From positions 124,001 through 188,000 of the forward strand of contig JAPPAR010000019.1 in assembly GCA_026705445.1 (NCBI GenBank): a stretch of DNA of 64,000 nt. The letters are read 5' to 3'. The translations under genes were made by a program, and so were the position numbers. A model generated the notes under the pieces. It did no database searches, was not told the origin of the DNA, and worked only from the letters and a program-made list of their open reading frames with translations. Source of the DNA: Candidatus Dadabacteria bacterium (GTDB taxonomy: Bacteria > Desulfobacterota_D > UBA1144 > Nemesobacterales > Nemesobacteraceae). Positions 49,436 to 58,307 of the stretch are shown here, one piece after another; positions within the stretch are counted from its first letter, which is position 1; the number at the start of each line of letters is the position of its first letter.

Positions 49436-50050
49436 ATGAAAAACGCAGCTGTTTTCACTCTATGCTTTATTTTCGCTTTGATTGCTTTTCCCGGTGACGG
49501 GCACTCTCATTCCGATTCCAGTCATAACAAAAATACGTCCGCTGAATCCGGCGGCAAAAAAGAAAGGAGAAAACCGATGGTTCTTATTTCGACTTCGCTT
49601 GGCGACATAAAACTTGAACTCTATGAAGACAAGGCGCCGATTACCGTGGCGAATTTTTTTTCCTACGTGGAAGAAGGCTTTTTCGACGGCACCATATTTC
49701 ACAGGGTGATAAATAATTTCATGATACAGGGTGGCGGCATGACTGCGGACATGAAGCAGAAGCCGACCAAGGACCCCATAAAAAACGAGGCCGACAACGG
49801 CCTTAAAAACGAACGCGGCACCATAGCGATGGCCAGGACTGCCGTTGTGGATTCCGCGACGTCGCAGTTTTTTATAAACCACGCGGACAACTCCTTTCTT
49901 GATCACGGCGCGCGCGATTTCGGTTACGCGGTATTCGGAAAAGTTGTTGAGGGAATCGAGGTTGTCGACAAAATTGCCGCTGTTCAGACCAGAGCGGGAG
50001 ATGTTCCCGTCGAGACGGTGTCTATTTTGTCGATTAAGGTCGTCAATTAA
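49436..50050 (+). CDS. Exported cyclophilin-type peptidyl-prolyl isomerase
   Basis: Periplasmic PPIase (204 residues). A signal peptide ending near GHS is followed by a short His/Ser linker. The catalytic core has [29 protein letters not shown] and [10 protein letters not shown], all active-site positions of bacterial cyclophilins. It probably assists folding of exported proteins. It lies 18 bases before purM. The 236 bases upstream contain no gene. Confidence 0.94.
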   Translation: MKNAAVFTLCFIFALIAFPGDGHSHSDSSHNKNTSAESGGKKERRKPMVLISTSLGDIKLELYEDKAPITVANFFSYVEEGFFDGTIFHRVINNFMIQGGGMTADMKQKPTKDPIKNEADNGLKNERGTIAMARTAVVDSATSQFFINHADNSFLDHGARDFGYAVFGKVVEGIEVVDKIAAVQTRAGDVPVETVSILSIKVVN

Positions 50051-50068
50051 CGGACGGCCTCTTTTTTC

Positions 50069-51115
50069 GTGTCAGAAGAAGTTACTTACAAAAGCGCCGG
50101 TGTTGACGTGGAGGAAGGCGAGAGGTTCGTGCGCCTTATAAAACCTCTGGTCGAGTCGACCTACGGCGAAAGCAAAGTAAGCCCGCTCGGGGGTTTTGCG
50201 GGCGCTTTTCCGCTTGATACAGACACTTTCCGCAAGCCCCTGCTTGTATCGGCCACAGACGGCGTCGGCACAAAACTCAAAACAGCTTTTTCCGCGCGCA
50301 AGTTTGATACGATAGGGATAGACCTGGTCGCCATGAGCGTTAACGACGTGATTACCTGCGGCGCAAAACCCCTATTTTTCCTTGACTACCTTGCTACCTC
50401 GAAGCTTGACTCCGAGCAGGCAACCGAGGTGGTAAAGGGAATCAGCGAGGGATGTATCCGGGCGGGATGCGTGCTTATCGGGGGAGAGACGGCGGAAATG
50501 CCCGGATTTTACGCCGAGGGGGAGTTTGATCTCGCGGGTTTCTGTGTCGGAGTGGTGGAGAAGGATCTTTATATTGACGGCGCCGGGGTAGGGCCGGGCG
50601 ACGCGATAGTCGGGCTTGCTTCAAGCGGTCTTCATTCAAACGGCTACTCTCTTGCGAGAAAAGTACTTTTTGACATCGGGGGCTACTCGATTGACTCAAG
50701 ACCCCGGAGTCTTTCAAAAACCATTGGAGAGGAACTTCTCACTCCCACGGTCATATACTCAAAGACTGTTCTCGGGCTCTGCGCGGAATTCGACGTGAAA
50801 GCCCTTGCCCACGTGACTGGCGGCGGGATACCGGGGAACCTCTCAAGAGTAATTCCTGGGGGACTTTTTGCGGCGATTGACAGCAGCAGCTGGGAGGCTA
50901 CTCCCATTTTCGACCTGATAATGAAAACAGGGAATATAAGCCGCGATGAGATGCACTCGACGTTTAACTGCGGGGTGGGAATGATAGTGGTACTGCCGCG
51001 GGAGCAGGCCGAAGAAGCTCTGGCCTTCGCGCGGGACCTGCCCGAAGCGGCCTACCTTATCGGCGAGATAAAAAAACTTGACGCCGCTGCGGATCCCAAG
51101 GTCCGTATTCTCTGA
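50069..51115 (+). CDS. purM: Phosphoribosylformylglycinamidine cyclo-ligase (AIR synthetase)
   Basis: Fifth step of purine synthesis, ATP-dependent closure of the imidazole ring. YKSAGVDVEEGE at the start, ATDGVGTKLK, GIDLVAMSVNDV, GGETAEMPGFY and HVTGGGIPGNL are all signature segments. 348 residues. The start is GTG at 50069. It converges with the tonB-like gene at a 10-base gap. Confidence 0.96.
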   Translation: MSEEVTYKSAGVDVEEGERFVRLIKPLVESTYGESKVSPLGGFAGAFPLDTDTFRKPLLVSATDGVGTKLKTAFSARKFDTIGIDLVAMSVNDVITCGAKPLFFLDYLATSKLDSEQATEVVKGISEGCIRAGCVLIGGETAEMPGFYAEGEFDLAGFCVGVVEKDLYIDGAGVGPGDAIVGLASSGLHSNGYSLARKVLFDIGGYSIDSRPRSLSKTIGEELLTPTVIYSKTVLGLCAEFDVKALAHVTGGGIPGNLSRVIPGGLFAAIDSSSWEATPIFDLIMKTGNISRDEMHSTFNCGVGMIVVLPREQAEEALAFARDLPEAAYLIGEIKKLDAAADPKVRIL

Positions 51116-51125
51116 GAGTGCAGTT

Positions 51126-52019
51126 TCAGTTGTAATATCTTACCCATTTTGGAAGTTTGTAATCAAAAGTAGCTGGTATCTTTAACTTTTCTTCCTCCCA
51201 GCTTTTCGGGAACGGGTTATAGGGAGAAGCCACCCTTATTGTCCGAAGCACTTCCCTGTCCAGATCCTCGAAACCCGAAGGCTGAATTATCCTCACATTT
51301 TCAAGGTATCCGTCTTTTCTGAGCGTGAAAACGATCCGCACGTTTCCCTGTTCCCTTCTTACCTGCGATTCTCTGGGATATTTCCAGACCTGGTAAATTC
51401 TCTCTTTCAGTTTCGTGAAATAGGAAATGTACTTGTATTCCGTAGTGTTAAGATCAACGGTAATTTCCTTCTCGACGTTTTCGGTTCCAAGAAGCTGCTC
51501 TTCTGTATTGTAATCAAATGGAACATCCGCTACCCTGGGGTTGACCATCTGCGAAGCGGAATCACTCGGGCTGCTTCTTGGCAGTTGATCTGGACTGGTT
51601 TTTCTTTTTTCAGGTTTGTTTTTTTCTCCTTCGGGTATCATGGCAACTCGATCTTTTTCGGGAGAGAATCTCTCCGTGCTCTTTTTCTGTTCTCCGGGCT
51701 GAATTGCTCCCGCGGGTGTTCTTTTCGGTATGTTTTTCTTTTCAGTTTTAGGAATTGATCTTGAGAGTTTTGTCGTGTCGTCTCTCGTAGTTTCTTTCTC
51801 CGCCCTGTGGGACTTGTCAGCGAGTCTTGACGGCTTGTCGGGGGGTTCAGTCTCTTTAACCGGCATCTCGATAAGTTCTATGTATGTTCTCTCAAGCGGA
51901 TCCTCAAGGCTTTCGGGATCGGGCAGTATCTCTGAGAAAAGAAGGTGAATCAGCAGCAGGTTCAGCACAGCTGAGATCAGAAGAAAAACCGGGAAAGGGA
52001 CTTTTCTATTACTATTCAT
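51126..52019 (-). CDS. TonB-family energy transducer
   Basis: 297 residues. An N-terminal membrane helix (about 9-29) is followed by a long Lys/Pro/Glu/Ser-rich periplasmic spacer (about 45-170) and a C-terminal TonB domain with YPRESQVRREQGNVRIVFTL and VRIIQPSGFEDLDREVLR. It couples the inner-membrane proton motive force to outer-membrane transport. ExbB/ExbD are not adjacent. Confidence 0.9.
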   Translation of the reverse strand: MNSNRKVPFPVFLLISAVLNLLLIHLLFSEILPDPESLEDPLERTYIELIEMPVKETEPPDKPSRLADKSHRAEKETTRDDTTKLSRSIPKTEKKNIPKRTPAGAIQPGEQKKSTERFSPEKDRVAMIPEGEKNKPEKRKTSPDQLPRSSPSDSASQMVNPRVADVPFDYNTEEQLLGTENVEKEITVDLNTTEYKYISYFTKLKERIYQVWKYPRESQVRREQGNVRIVFTLRKDGYLENVRIIQPSGFEDLDREVLRTIRVASPYNPFPKSWEEEKLKIPATFDYKLPKWVRYYN

Positions 52020-52062
52020 GATGGCTTAGCGGTGTTTCGGCACGCGCCGAGGCGGGGCCTGT

Positions 52063-53091
52063 CTATGTCTTCAGTATATTCTGTATAAGAACCCTGGCAA
52101 AGTCAGCCGTATTGAGACTGCCTCCCAGGTCCCGGGTCTTATTGCCATCTGAAAGGGCCATGTTGTAAGCTGTTTTTATCTTGTCGGCTGCCTCTCTCAT
52201 GTCCTCTCTTCCTTCCGAATCGGCCAGATACCTGAGCATCATTACGGCCGACATTATCAGAGCGAGCGGATTCGCTATCTCGAGTCCCGCTATGTCCGGC
52301 GCGGACCCGTGCACTGCTTCAAAGACCGAGTATTCATCCCCTATGTTGGCGCCGGGAACAACGCCGAGTCCTCCGACAAAGCCGGCGCAGAGATCGCTCA
52401 TCACGTCGCCGTAGAGATTTTCAAGCAGCAGTGTGTCAAACATGCCCGGGTCCTGAACCAGCCTCATGCATCCCGCGTCTATTATGTACTCTTCATACTC
52501 GATGTCCGGGTACTGCTCGCTCACCTCCCTTGCCTTTCTGATAAAAAGACCGTCGGTGATTTTCATTATGTTGGCCTTGTGAAACACGGTAATCTTTTTT
52601 CTGCCTCTTTTTCTCGCGTATTCAAAACCCCATCTGGCGATTCGCTCGCACGCTCTCTCGGTCGCGACTTTCATGCTCATCACAACCCCTGGGGAAACCG
52701 TGTTCTCAACGCCGCTGTAAAGACCTTCTGTGTTCTCTCGCACGATGACTATGTTAATGTCGGAGAACCTGGTCCTCACGCCCTCAATGCTTCGTACCGG
52801 CCTTACGGCCGCGTAGAGGTCAAGCTTTTTCCTCAGTTCCACGTTCACCGAAGAAAACCCCTCTCCTATGGGGGTTGTGCACGGCCCCTTAAGCGCGACT
52901 TTATGCTCCCTTATGGCGTCAAGAGTGACTTCCGGCAGGACTTCCCGGTACTTTTCTATAGACGATACTCCGGCCTTTCTTATCACCCATTCGATTTTGG
53001 CTCCGGAAGCCGCGATAACGTCCTTTGTCGCTTCGGCGATTTCCGGGCCGATACCGTCTCCCGGGATTAAAACGACTTTTCTAGCGCTCAT
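52063..53091 (-). CDS. Isocitrate/isopropylmalate dehydrogenase family (NAD-type isocitrate dehydrogenase)
   Basis: 342-residue beta-decarboxylating dehydrogenase. [13 protein letters not shown] is at the start. [19 protein letters not shown] has the Ser/Arg set typical of isocitrate rather than isopropylmalate enzymes. [14 protein letters not shown], the lysine in HKANIMK, and [13 protein letters not shown] also match. Best read as the short NAD-dependent isocitrate dehydrogenase of the TCA cycle. Homoisocitrate or isopropylmalate activity cannot be excluded by eye. Confidence 0.88.
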   Translation of the reverse strand: MSARKVVLIPGDGIGPEIAEATKDVIAASGAKIEWVIRKAGVSSIEKYREVLPEVTLDAIREHKVALKGPCTTPIGEGFSSVNVELRKKLDLYAAVRPVRSIEGVRTRFSDINIVIVRENTEGLYSGVENTVSPGVVMSMKVATERACERIARWGFEYARKRGRKKITVFHKANIMKITDGLFIRKAREVSEQYPDIEYEEYIIDAGCMRLVQDPGMFDTLLLENLYGDVMSDLCAGFVGGLGVVPGANIGDEYSVFEAVHGSAPDIAGLEIANPLALIMSAVMMLRYLADSEGREDMREAADKIKTAYNMALSDGNKTRDLGGSLNTADFARVLIQNILKT

Positions 53092-53174
53092 GATTCTTAC
53101 GTATTATACGGCAGGTTGCGTGCCGACAATCACTTTCCGTGCCCACATTATCCGCGAAGTTTTTGTCGGGCACC

Positions 53175-53756
53175 TCAGCCCAGTTTCTTTAGAAGCAGCA
53201 CCCCAACCAGAAGCAGTGCGAAAAATATAACCGTAAATATGTTGAAGTATTTGTCGATAAGCAATTTTACTCTTTCTCCGAAAACTGAAAGAAGGAAGGC
53301 TATTATGGCAAATCTTGCCGTTCTTCCCACGGCGCAGGCGGCGATAAAGGCGAGAAAGTCGACCTTAAAGACTCCCGCCGTCACGGTAAACGCCTTAAAC
53401 GGTATGGGGGTAAAGGCCGCGGCCAAAACGGCTTCAAAGACGTTTTCTGAATATTTGTCGCCTACAATCGCAAATGTCTCCGGGGTTATTATGTGGGATG
53501 TGAAAAAGTTCCCGACAAGCTCCCACACCCAGCAACCTATCAGATATCCGGCTGCCGCTCCCAGTATTGAAAAAACGGAGCAGTAAAGAGCGAATCGGTA
53601 TGACTTTCTTGGATTTCCGAGACAAAGCGCCACGAGAAGGGGGTCCGGGGGTATGGGAAAAAAAGAGGCTTCCGTGAAGGAAACCAGGGAAAGCGCGAAG
53701 GGGCCGTGCTTTCTGTCCGCCCACCCGAGAACCCATTCGTAGAGCCTTTTAAGCAT
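53175..53756 (-). CDS. YqaA-family DedA-like membrane protein
   Basis: 193 residues, four to five helices, SNARE-associated/VTT superfamily. FTEASFFPIPPDPLLVALCLG is the conserved re-entrant motif. TPIPFKAFTVTAGVF is the second, with the Pro/Lys pattern of DedA relatives. Probably lipid or membrane homeostasis. It overlaps surE by 8 bases, hence coupled. Confidence 0.88.
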   Translation of the reverse strand: MLKRLYEWVLGWADRKHGPFALSLVSFTEASFFPIPPDPLLVALCLGNPRKSYRFALYCSVFSILGAAAGYLIGCWVWELVGNFFTSHIITPETFAIVGDKYSENVFEAVLAAAFTPIPFKAFTVTAGVFKVDFLAFIAACAVGRTARFAIIAFLLSVFGERVKLLIDKYFNIFTVIFFALLLVGVLLLKKLG

Positions 53757-54507
53757 GGTTCTCCAGTTTCTCTCTGAGTTCTTCCAGGTACCCGTAATCC
53801 GTCAAGTCAAGCTTTATCGGGGTTATGGAGACATAGCCTTCAAGAACGGACACTATGTCTGAGTTCTCGATTCTAAGGGAATCAAGTTCGTTTCCGCCTA
53901 TCCAGTAATACTTTTTACCCCGGGGGTCCGTATTCTCCACTATTGGAGCCTCGTAAACCCTTTTGCCCTGGCGCGTAACCCGTATTCCCTTTACTTCTTC
54001 TAGGGGGAGGTTGGGCACGTTCACGTTTAGCAGGGTGTTCTCGGGGAGACCGGTTTTAAGGACGAATTCCGCGGTTACCCTTGAATAGTGGGCGGCGGTT
54101 TGGAACAGGAAGTCTTTTTTCGCCGCGAGCGATACCGCTATCGCGGGGATTTTCATAAGAGTCGCCTCTATCGCGGCGCTTACGGTCCCCGAATACGTTA
54201 TGTCATCTCCCAGGTTGGCGGCCATATTTATTCCGGAGACTAAGAGATCGGGCTTCCTCTCTTTCAGAATTCCGTTCACGGCGAGATTCACGCAGTCCGT
54301 TGGAGTTCCGTCCACGGAAAAGACCCTCTCTGAGATTTCCTCGATTCTAAGAGGTCTCATGAGGTTGAGCGAGTGGCTTGAGGCGCTCTGGTCGCGGTCA
54401 GGGGCCACGGTGTAGACTTCTCCCAGGTGGGAAAGGGCTTCTCCAAGGGCTCTTAGGCCTTCTGAATTTACCCCGTCATCGTTTGAGAGCAGTATCTTGA
54501 CTTTCAT
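53749..54507 (-). CDS. surE: 5'/3'-nucleotidase SurE
   Basis: Metal-dependent nucleoside monophosphate phosphatase of stationary-phase survival. The N-terminal ILLSNDDGVNSEGLRAL holds the Asp-Asp metal site. APDRDQSASSHSLNL, SGINMAANLGDDITYSGTV and VNVPNLP are invariant. 252 residues. First gene of surE-yqaA, with tRNA-Pro immediately upstream. Confidence 0.96.
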   Translation of the reverse strand: MKVKILLSNDDGVNSEGLRALGEALSHLGEVYTVAPDRDQSASSHSLNLMRPLRIEEISERVFSVDGTPTDCVNLAVNGILKERKPDLLVSGINMAANLGDDITYSGTVSAAIEATLMKIPAIAVSLAAKKDFLFQTAAHYSRVTAEFVLKTGLPENTLLNVNVPNLPLEEVKGIRVTRQGKRVYEAPIVENTDPRGKKYYWIGGNELDSLRIENSDIVSVLEGYVSITPIKLDLTDYGYLEELREKLENHA

Positions 54508-54516
54508 GTCTGGGAA

Positions 54517-54593
54517 TGGTCGGGGTGACCGGATTTGAACCGGTGACCCCCGGCTCCCGAAGCCGGTGCGCTACCAAGCTGCGCTACACCCCG
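54517..54593 (-). tRNA. tRNA-Pro (anticodon CGG)
   Basis: Minus-strand cloverleaf: acceptor CGGGGTG/CACCCCG, anticodon stem CCGGC/GCCGG around loop TTCGGGA (CGG), T-arm ACCGG TTCAAAT CCGGT, encoded ACCA end. Very similar to the tRNA-Pro(GGG) 121 bases upstream. Confidence 0.96.
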
Positions 54594-54611
54594 AATAAAA
54601 AGTTCCGGCTA

Positions 54612-54643
54612 GATTTTAACCCATCAGGGATTTCACGCAACAG
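54612..54643 (-). repeat. Degenerate copy of the merR 3' end between the two tRNA-Pro genes
   Basis: 32 bases matching 54859-54890, inside the end of the merR gene, at 26 of 32 positions. Read on the minus strand it encodes LLREIPDGLKSS against LLREILNELKSL in the MerR protein. It looks like a scar of a tandem duplication of [merR end + tRNA-Pro]. Confidence 0.6.
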
Positions 54644-54714
54644 CCCTACCGGTATGCGGAGAAAGTCGCATGGACAGTGGAACTTGCTTTGGAATCTGGC
54701 TTGCGGATTCAAAA

Positions 54715-54790
54715 TGGTCGGGGTGACCGGACTTGAACCGGTGACCCCCGGTCCCCCAGACCGGTGCGCTACCAACTGCGCCACACCCCG
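54715..54790 (-). tRNA. tRNA-Pro (anticodon GGG)
   Basis: Minus-strand cloverleaf: acceptor CGGGGTG/CACCCCG, anticodon stem CCGGT/ACCGG around loop CTGGGGG (GGG), T-arm ACCGG TTCAAGT CCGGT, encoded CCA. Isoacceptor partner of the CGG gene. Confidence 0.96.
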
Positions 54791-54839
54791 TGTTGAACAG
54801 AAAGCGGATCAGAGGCGAACAGGACGCGAAGTGGCCCGT

Positions 54840-55190
54840 TCAGAGATCCTTCCTCAGGGATTTTAACTCATTTAGAATTTCCCGCAACAGCATTTTGTCC
54901 GAATAGAGGGTGGATATGCTTCCGCTTCCGCTCTTCTCGTCCCTGAGCCTTTTCTGAACCCCCGCTATGGTGAACTTCTGGTCGTGAAGCAGGTGCTTTA
55001 TCTTGTGGAAGAGGTGGATTGTATCCTTGTCATAAAGTCTCTGGGACTTCCTTCTGATAGGCTTTACCTCTTTGAACTCGGTTTCCCAGTATCTGAGAAC
55101 ATAGGGTTTTACTCCTATGATCTCGCTTACTTCCCCTATCTTGAAATAAAGCTTGTCCGGCAGAGACAACTCTGAAAGCATCCCAGTCAT
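54840..55190 (-). CDS. MerR-family transcriptional regulator
   Basis: 116 residues: the N-terminal winged helix-turn-helix YFKIGEVSEIIGVKPYVLRYWE (about 14-36) with RRKSQRLYDKDTI, then a dimerisation helix. It lacks the Cys metal site of metal-sensing MerR proteins, so the signal is unknown. Short form typical of HspR/MlrA-like or stand-alone regulators. Situated between tRNA-Pro and rnhB. Confidence 0.9.
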   Translation of the reverse strand: MTGMLSELSLPDKLYFKIGEVSEIIGVKPYVLRYWETEFKEVKPIRRKSQRLYDKDTIHLFHKIKHLLHDQKFTIAGVQKRLRDEKSGSGSISTLYSDKMLLREILNELKSLRKDL

Positions 55191-55246
55191 ATCTATATTA
55201 TCGTTTCAATGCCGGGAAAAAGTCAAGATATAATTATGTCAATCAG

Positions 55247-55849
55247 TTATAAGACACCTTTAAAGGATTTTCTATGTATCGGGCAGGGTCCCAGGTTCCT
55301 CAGCGCGCCGAAGTGCTCTTTTGTTGGATAACCCTTGTGGCGGGAGAATCCGTATCCGGGATACTCCCTTTCAATCTCGGTCATGATGCGGTCCCTTGTA
55401 ACTTTCGCGACGATTGAAGCGGCCGCTATAGAGGCGCACTTTGAGTCACCCTTTATTATCGCTTTTTGCCGGATAGGGAGAGAAGTCTTCGAGTTGCCAT
55501 CTATGAGAAGGAAGTCCGGTTTTCTCCCCAGGGACAGAACGGCTTTTTCCATTGCCAAAAGCGCCGCCCGCAGGATGTTTATGCGGTCGATCTCCGCAGC
55601 CTCGGTTATCCCGACCGAGTACGCGATGGCCTTTTCCCGGATCTGTTCGAAAAGTTCATTACGCCTTTTTTCAGAAAGTGTCTTGGAATCCCTGAGTCCG
55701 TGAACAGGGCGGTTCTCATCAAGTATTACGGCACCTGCAACGACCGGCCCCGCCAGACACCCTCTCCCGGCTTCGTCGACTCCCGCCACGATTCTCCCGG
55801 ATTCCTGGATTCCATCTTCAGTGTGTAAAAGGCAGTCAGATTCAGACAA
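55247..55849 (-). CDS. rnhB: Ribonuclease HII
   Basis: Removes ribonucleotides from DNA and RNA-DNA hybrids. The active-site motif GVDEAGRGCLAGPVVA (about residue 22) has the DEDD Asp/Glu pair. LLIDGN and GDSKCASIAAASIVAKVTRD give the remaining acidic residues. SRHKGYPTKEH is characteristic. 200 residues. Last gene of rpiB-asd-(zinc ribbon)-dapA-rnhB, 8 bases after dapA. Confidence 0.95.
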   Translation of the reverse strand: MSESDCLLHTEDGIQESGRIVAGVDEAGRGCLAGPVVAGAVILDENRPVHGLRDSKTLSEKRRNELFEQIREKAIAYSVGITEAAEIDRINILRAALLAMEKAVLSLGRKPDFLLIDGNSKTSLPIRQKAIIKGDSKCASIAAASIVAKVTRDRIMTEIEREYPGYGFSRHKGYPTKEHFGALRNLGPCPIHRKSFKGVL

Positions 55850-55857
55850 TTTCCGTT

Positions 55858-56733
55858 TTACGTGAGTCCGTAGCTCTCAAGTTCCCTTTTCAGTCTCTCG
55901 AGATTTCCCCCCGAAAGCTCGTAAAGAGGTGCCCTTATCTCGGGGCTTATTTTGCCCATCACGGCAAGAGCGGCCTTTACGGGTATCGGGTTTGATTCGA
56001 CGAACAGAACCCTGCTGAGCGGCAGAAGGCGGTAGTGAAGCTCTTTAGCCCTATCAATTTCTCCTCTTGCAAAGCAGTTGTACATTTCCGATACGTCCAC
56101 GGGAGCTATGTTTGCCGTCACGCTTATGAAACCCCTGCCCCCGACCGTTAAAAGCGGGTAGTTAACCGCGTCATCTCCCGAGAGAAGGATCAGGTCCTCT
56201 CCGCAGAGAAAAATGATTCTGCTTGCGTGCTCAAGCGATCCAGAGGCTTCCTTGATGCCGATTATGTTTTCGCAGTCGCAAAAGAGCCGCTCCACAGTTT
56301 CCGGTTCTATGTTTACGACCGTGCGTCCGGGCACATTGTAAAGTATAAGGGGAACAGACGTTTTGTCGGCAATGGTGCGAAAATGCCGATAGATGCCTTC
56401 CTGGGTTGGCTTGTTGTAGTAGGGGGTTACCACCAGCGCCGCATCCGCACCGGCTTTCTCCGCGAACTTAGTGAGGCGCAGGGCTTCCTCTGTACTGTTT
56501 GATCCGGTGCCAGCGACCACGGGGACCCTTCCCCTTGCTGTCTCCACCGTGAATTTTATTACCTCTTCGTGTTCCGCGTGAGACAGGGTAGGGGATTCTC
56601 CTGTGGTTCCGACCGGAACTATACCGTGAGTTCCGCTCTCTATGTGGAACTCTATTAACTCTTCGAGCCGTCCGTAGTCAACTGCGCCGTCATCAAACGG
56701 CGTTACTATCGCTACTATAGAACCGTGTACCAC
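55858..56733 (-). CDS. dapA: 4-hydroxy-tetrahydrodipicolinate synthase
   Basis: Lysine/diaminopimelate pathway entry, condensing pyruvate with aspartate semialdehyde (made by the asd gene in the same operon). VPVGTTGESPTLSHAEH is near residue 40. VTPYYNKPTQEG follows, then YNVPGRTVVN with the catalytic Tyr, and GIKEASG with the Schiff-base Lys. 291 residues. It feeds peptidoglycan synthesis. Confidence 0.96.
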   Translation of the reverse strand: MVHGSIVAIVTPFDDGAVDYGRLEELIEFHIESGTHGIVPVGTTGESPTLSHAEHEEVIKFTVETARGRVPVVAGTGSNSTEEALRLTKFAEKAGADAALVVTPYYNKPTQEGIYRHFRTIADKTSVPLILYNVPGRTVVNIEPETVERLFCDCENIIGIKEASGSLEHASRIIFLCGEDLILLSGDDAVNYPLLTVGGRGFISVTANIAPVDVSEMYNCFARGEIDRAKELHYRLLPLSRVLFVESNPIPVKAALAVMGKISPEIRAPLYELSGGNLERLKRELESYGLT

Positions 56734-56755
56734 AATTTTTCTCCGTTCCGAAAAG

Positions 56756-57283
56756 CTATAACTTAACTTTTTTGCCGCAGGAAGAACAGAAGACGCTCGC
56801 GGCAGGAATCCTTACTCCGCAGTGCATGCAGAAAAAAGTCTCTCCGGTTCCGGTGGAGAGTGAAATGGCTTCGGTTATCACCTCTTCAAATTTCTCCGAA
56901 AGTTCCTCAAACTCCTTTCTGTACTGCTGGTGAAACATTATTACGTCTTCGGCGTCGACTGTCTTTATTTCAAGCTTAAGCCCCTTGCTCCTTGTGGAAC
57001 CGAACTTGTGATGCGTTATGGTATCAAGCTCTATTTCCCTTAGAACGTTTACTCTGGAACTGTTTTTAAGTATCAGAATCCTTTTTTTCGTAAGCACAAG
57101 TATGCTTCTGAAAAAAGCGTTTCTGTCTATCCATGTCTTGGGCTTGTAAGTACAGCTCAGGGTCTGGACCGTGATAAGCACGGAATCGTCTTCCCCGAGC
57201 AGCTCCCTGAGTTCATCGGAGTCGATCCTCGGCGGCGCGAGGAAAAAATCCGAAAGCTTTTTTAAAATACCTCTCTCAGGCAT
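56756..57283 (-). CDS. Hypothetical protein with PH-like domain and zinc ribbon
   Basis: 175 residues. The central segment (about 40-125: RSILVLTKKRILILKN, then REIELDTITHHKFGSTRSKGLKLEI) has the pattern of a bacterial PH-like (YokE/DUF) domain. A C-terminal zinc ribbon is FCMHCGVRIPAASVFCSSCG. No established function. It overlaps asd by 8 bases and precedes dapA by 22, so it is firmly within the lysine operon. Confidence 0.68.
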   Translation of the reverse strand: MPERGILKKLSDFFLAPPRIDSDELRELLGEDDSVLITVQTLSCTYKPKTWIDRNAFFRSILVLTKKRILILKNSSRVNVLREIELDTITHHKFGSTRSKGLKLEIKTVDAEDVIMFHQQYRKEFEELSEKFEEVITEAISLSTGTGETFFCMHCGVRIPAASVFCSSCGKKVKL

Positions 57284-58307
57284 GGTTTCTGACCAGAAGC
57301 TCCGCTATCTGCACCGCGTTAAGAGCTGCACCTTTCCTTAACTGGTCTCCGCTCACCCACAGGGAAAGGCCGTTTCTGACCGTGTAGTCCTCCCTGATTC
57401 TTCCGACGAAGCAGTCATCTTTCCCGGAACTTTCAACCGGCATCGGGTAGTCGGAATTCTCCGGGTCGTCAGCGAGCGAGACCCCTGGAAAATTCCTGAC
57501 GGCCTCCCTTGCATCCTCCGCGGTCACCTTTCTTTCTGTTTCAAGGTTAAGTGAAACCGAGTGGGACCGGAAGACGGGAACCCGCACCGTCGTCGCCGTG
57601 AGCACTATTGAGTCATCCTCAAGTATCTTGCGCGTTTCATTGTGAAGCTTCATTTCTTCCTTTGTGTAGCCGCTTTCCGTAAAGGAGTCTATGTGCGGGA
57701 TCACGTTAAAGGCTATCTGGTGGGGAAACGTGTTTGTTTCCTTCGGGAGCTCTCCGCTTTCGGACCAGTTTCGCATCTGGCTTTCAAGCTCCGCTATCCC
57801 ACCGGCTCCCGCTCCTGAGACTGCCTGAAAACTCGTCGCCACCACCCTCTTTATTCTTGATACGTTGTAAATGGGTGCAAGAGCCATAAGGGCTACCGCA
57901 GTCGTGCAGTTGGGGTTGGCAACTATTCCCTTTTTTTCGTGAAGCGCGGCGGCTTGGGGATTTATCTCGGGTATTACCAGGGGAATCTCGGGGTCCATAC
58001 GAAACGCCGAACTGTTGTCGATAACCACCGCTCCGCTTGAGACGGCGCAGTCCGCGTAATTTCTGCTTCTTTCTGAGCCCGCGGAAAAAAGGGCTATGTC
58101 CATGCCACGAAAGGAGTCCTCGCCCAGTACAGAAACGGTTATCTCCCTTCCACAGAAACTGTATTTTCTCCCTCGGGAACGCTCGGAAGCGATAAGGCGC
58201 AGTTCTCCCACGGGGAAACTTCTTTCCTCGAGTATTCGCATCATCTCCTGTCCCACGGCACCAGTGGCTCCCGCTATCGCCACATTGTATTTTTGCTTTC
58301 TTTCCAT
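57276..58307 (-). CDS. asd: Aspartate-semialdehyde dehydrogenase
   Basis: NADPH-dependent reduction of aspartyl phosphate. AIAGATGAVGQEMMRIL at the start binds NADP. The catalytic Cys is in NPNCTTAVALMAL (about residue 131). FQAVSGAGAGGIAEL and RVPVFRSHSVSLN are typical. 343 residues. Its ATG overlaps the rpiB stop (ATGA). Confidence 0.96.
   Translation of the reverse strand: MERKQKYNVAIAGATGAVGQEMMRILEERSFPVGELRLIASERSRGRKYSFCGREITVSVLGEDSFRGMDIALFSAGSERSRNYADCAVSSGAVVIDNSSAFRMDPEIPLVIPEINPQAAALHEKKGIVANPNCTTAVALMALAPIYNVSRIKRVVATSFQAVSGAGAGGIAELESQMRNWSESGELPKETNTFPHQIAFNVIPHIDSFTESGYTKEEMKLHNETRKILEDDSIVLTATTVRVPVFRSHSVSLNLETERKVTAEDAREAVRNFPGVSLADDPENSDYPMPVESSGKDDCFVGRIREDYTVRNGLSLWVSGDQLRKGAALNAVQIAELLVRNHA

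Noticed and set aside
52309-53070. 253-codon plus-strand frame opposite the isocitrate dehydrogenase-like gene
   Set aside because: Antisense shadow; the minus-strand gene has all catalytic motifs.
54516-54866. Plus-strand frame reading VGVTGFEPVTPGS twice
   Set aside because: Artefact of the two minus-strand tRNA-Pro genes; the repeated peptide is the repeated tRNA.
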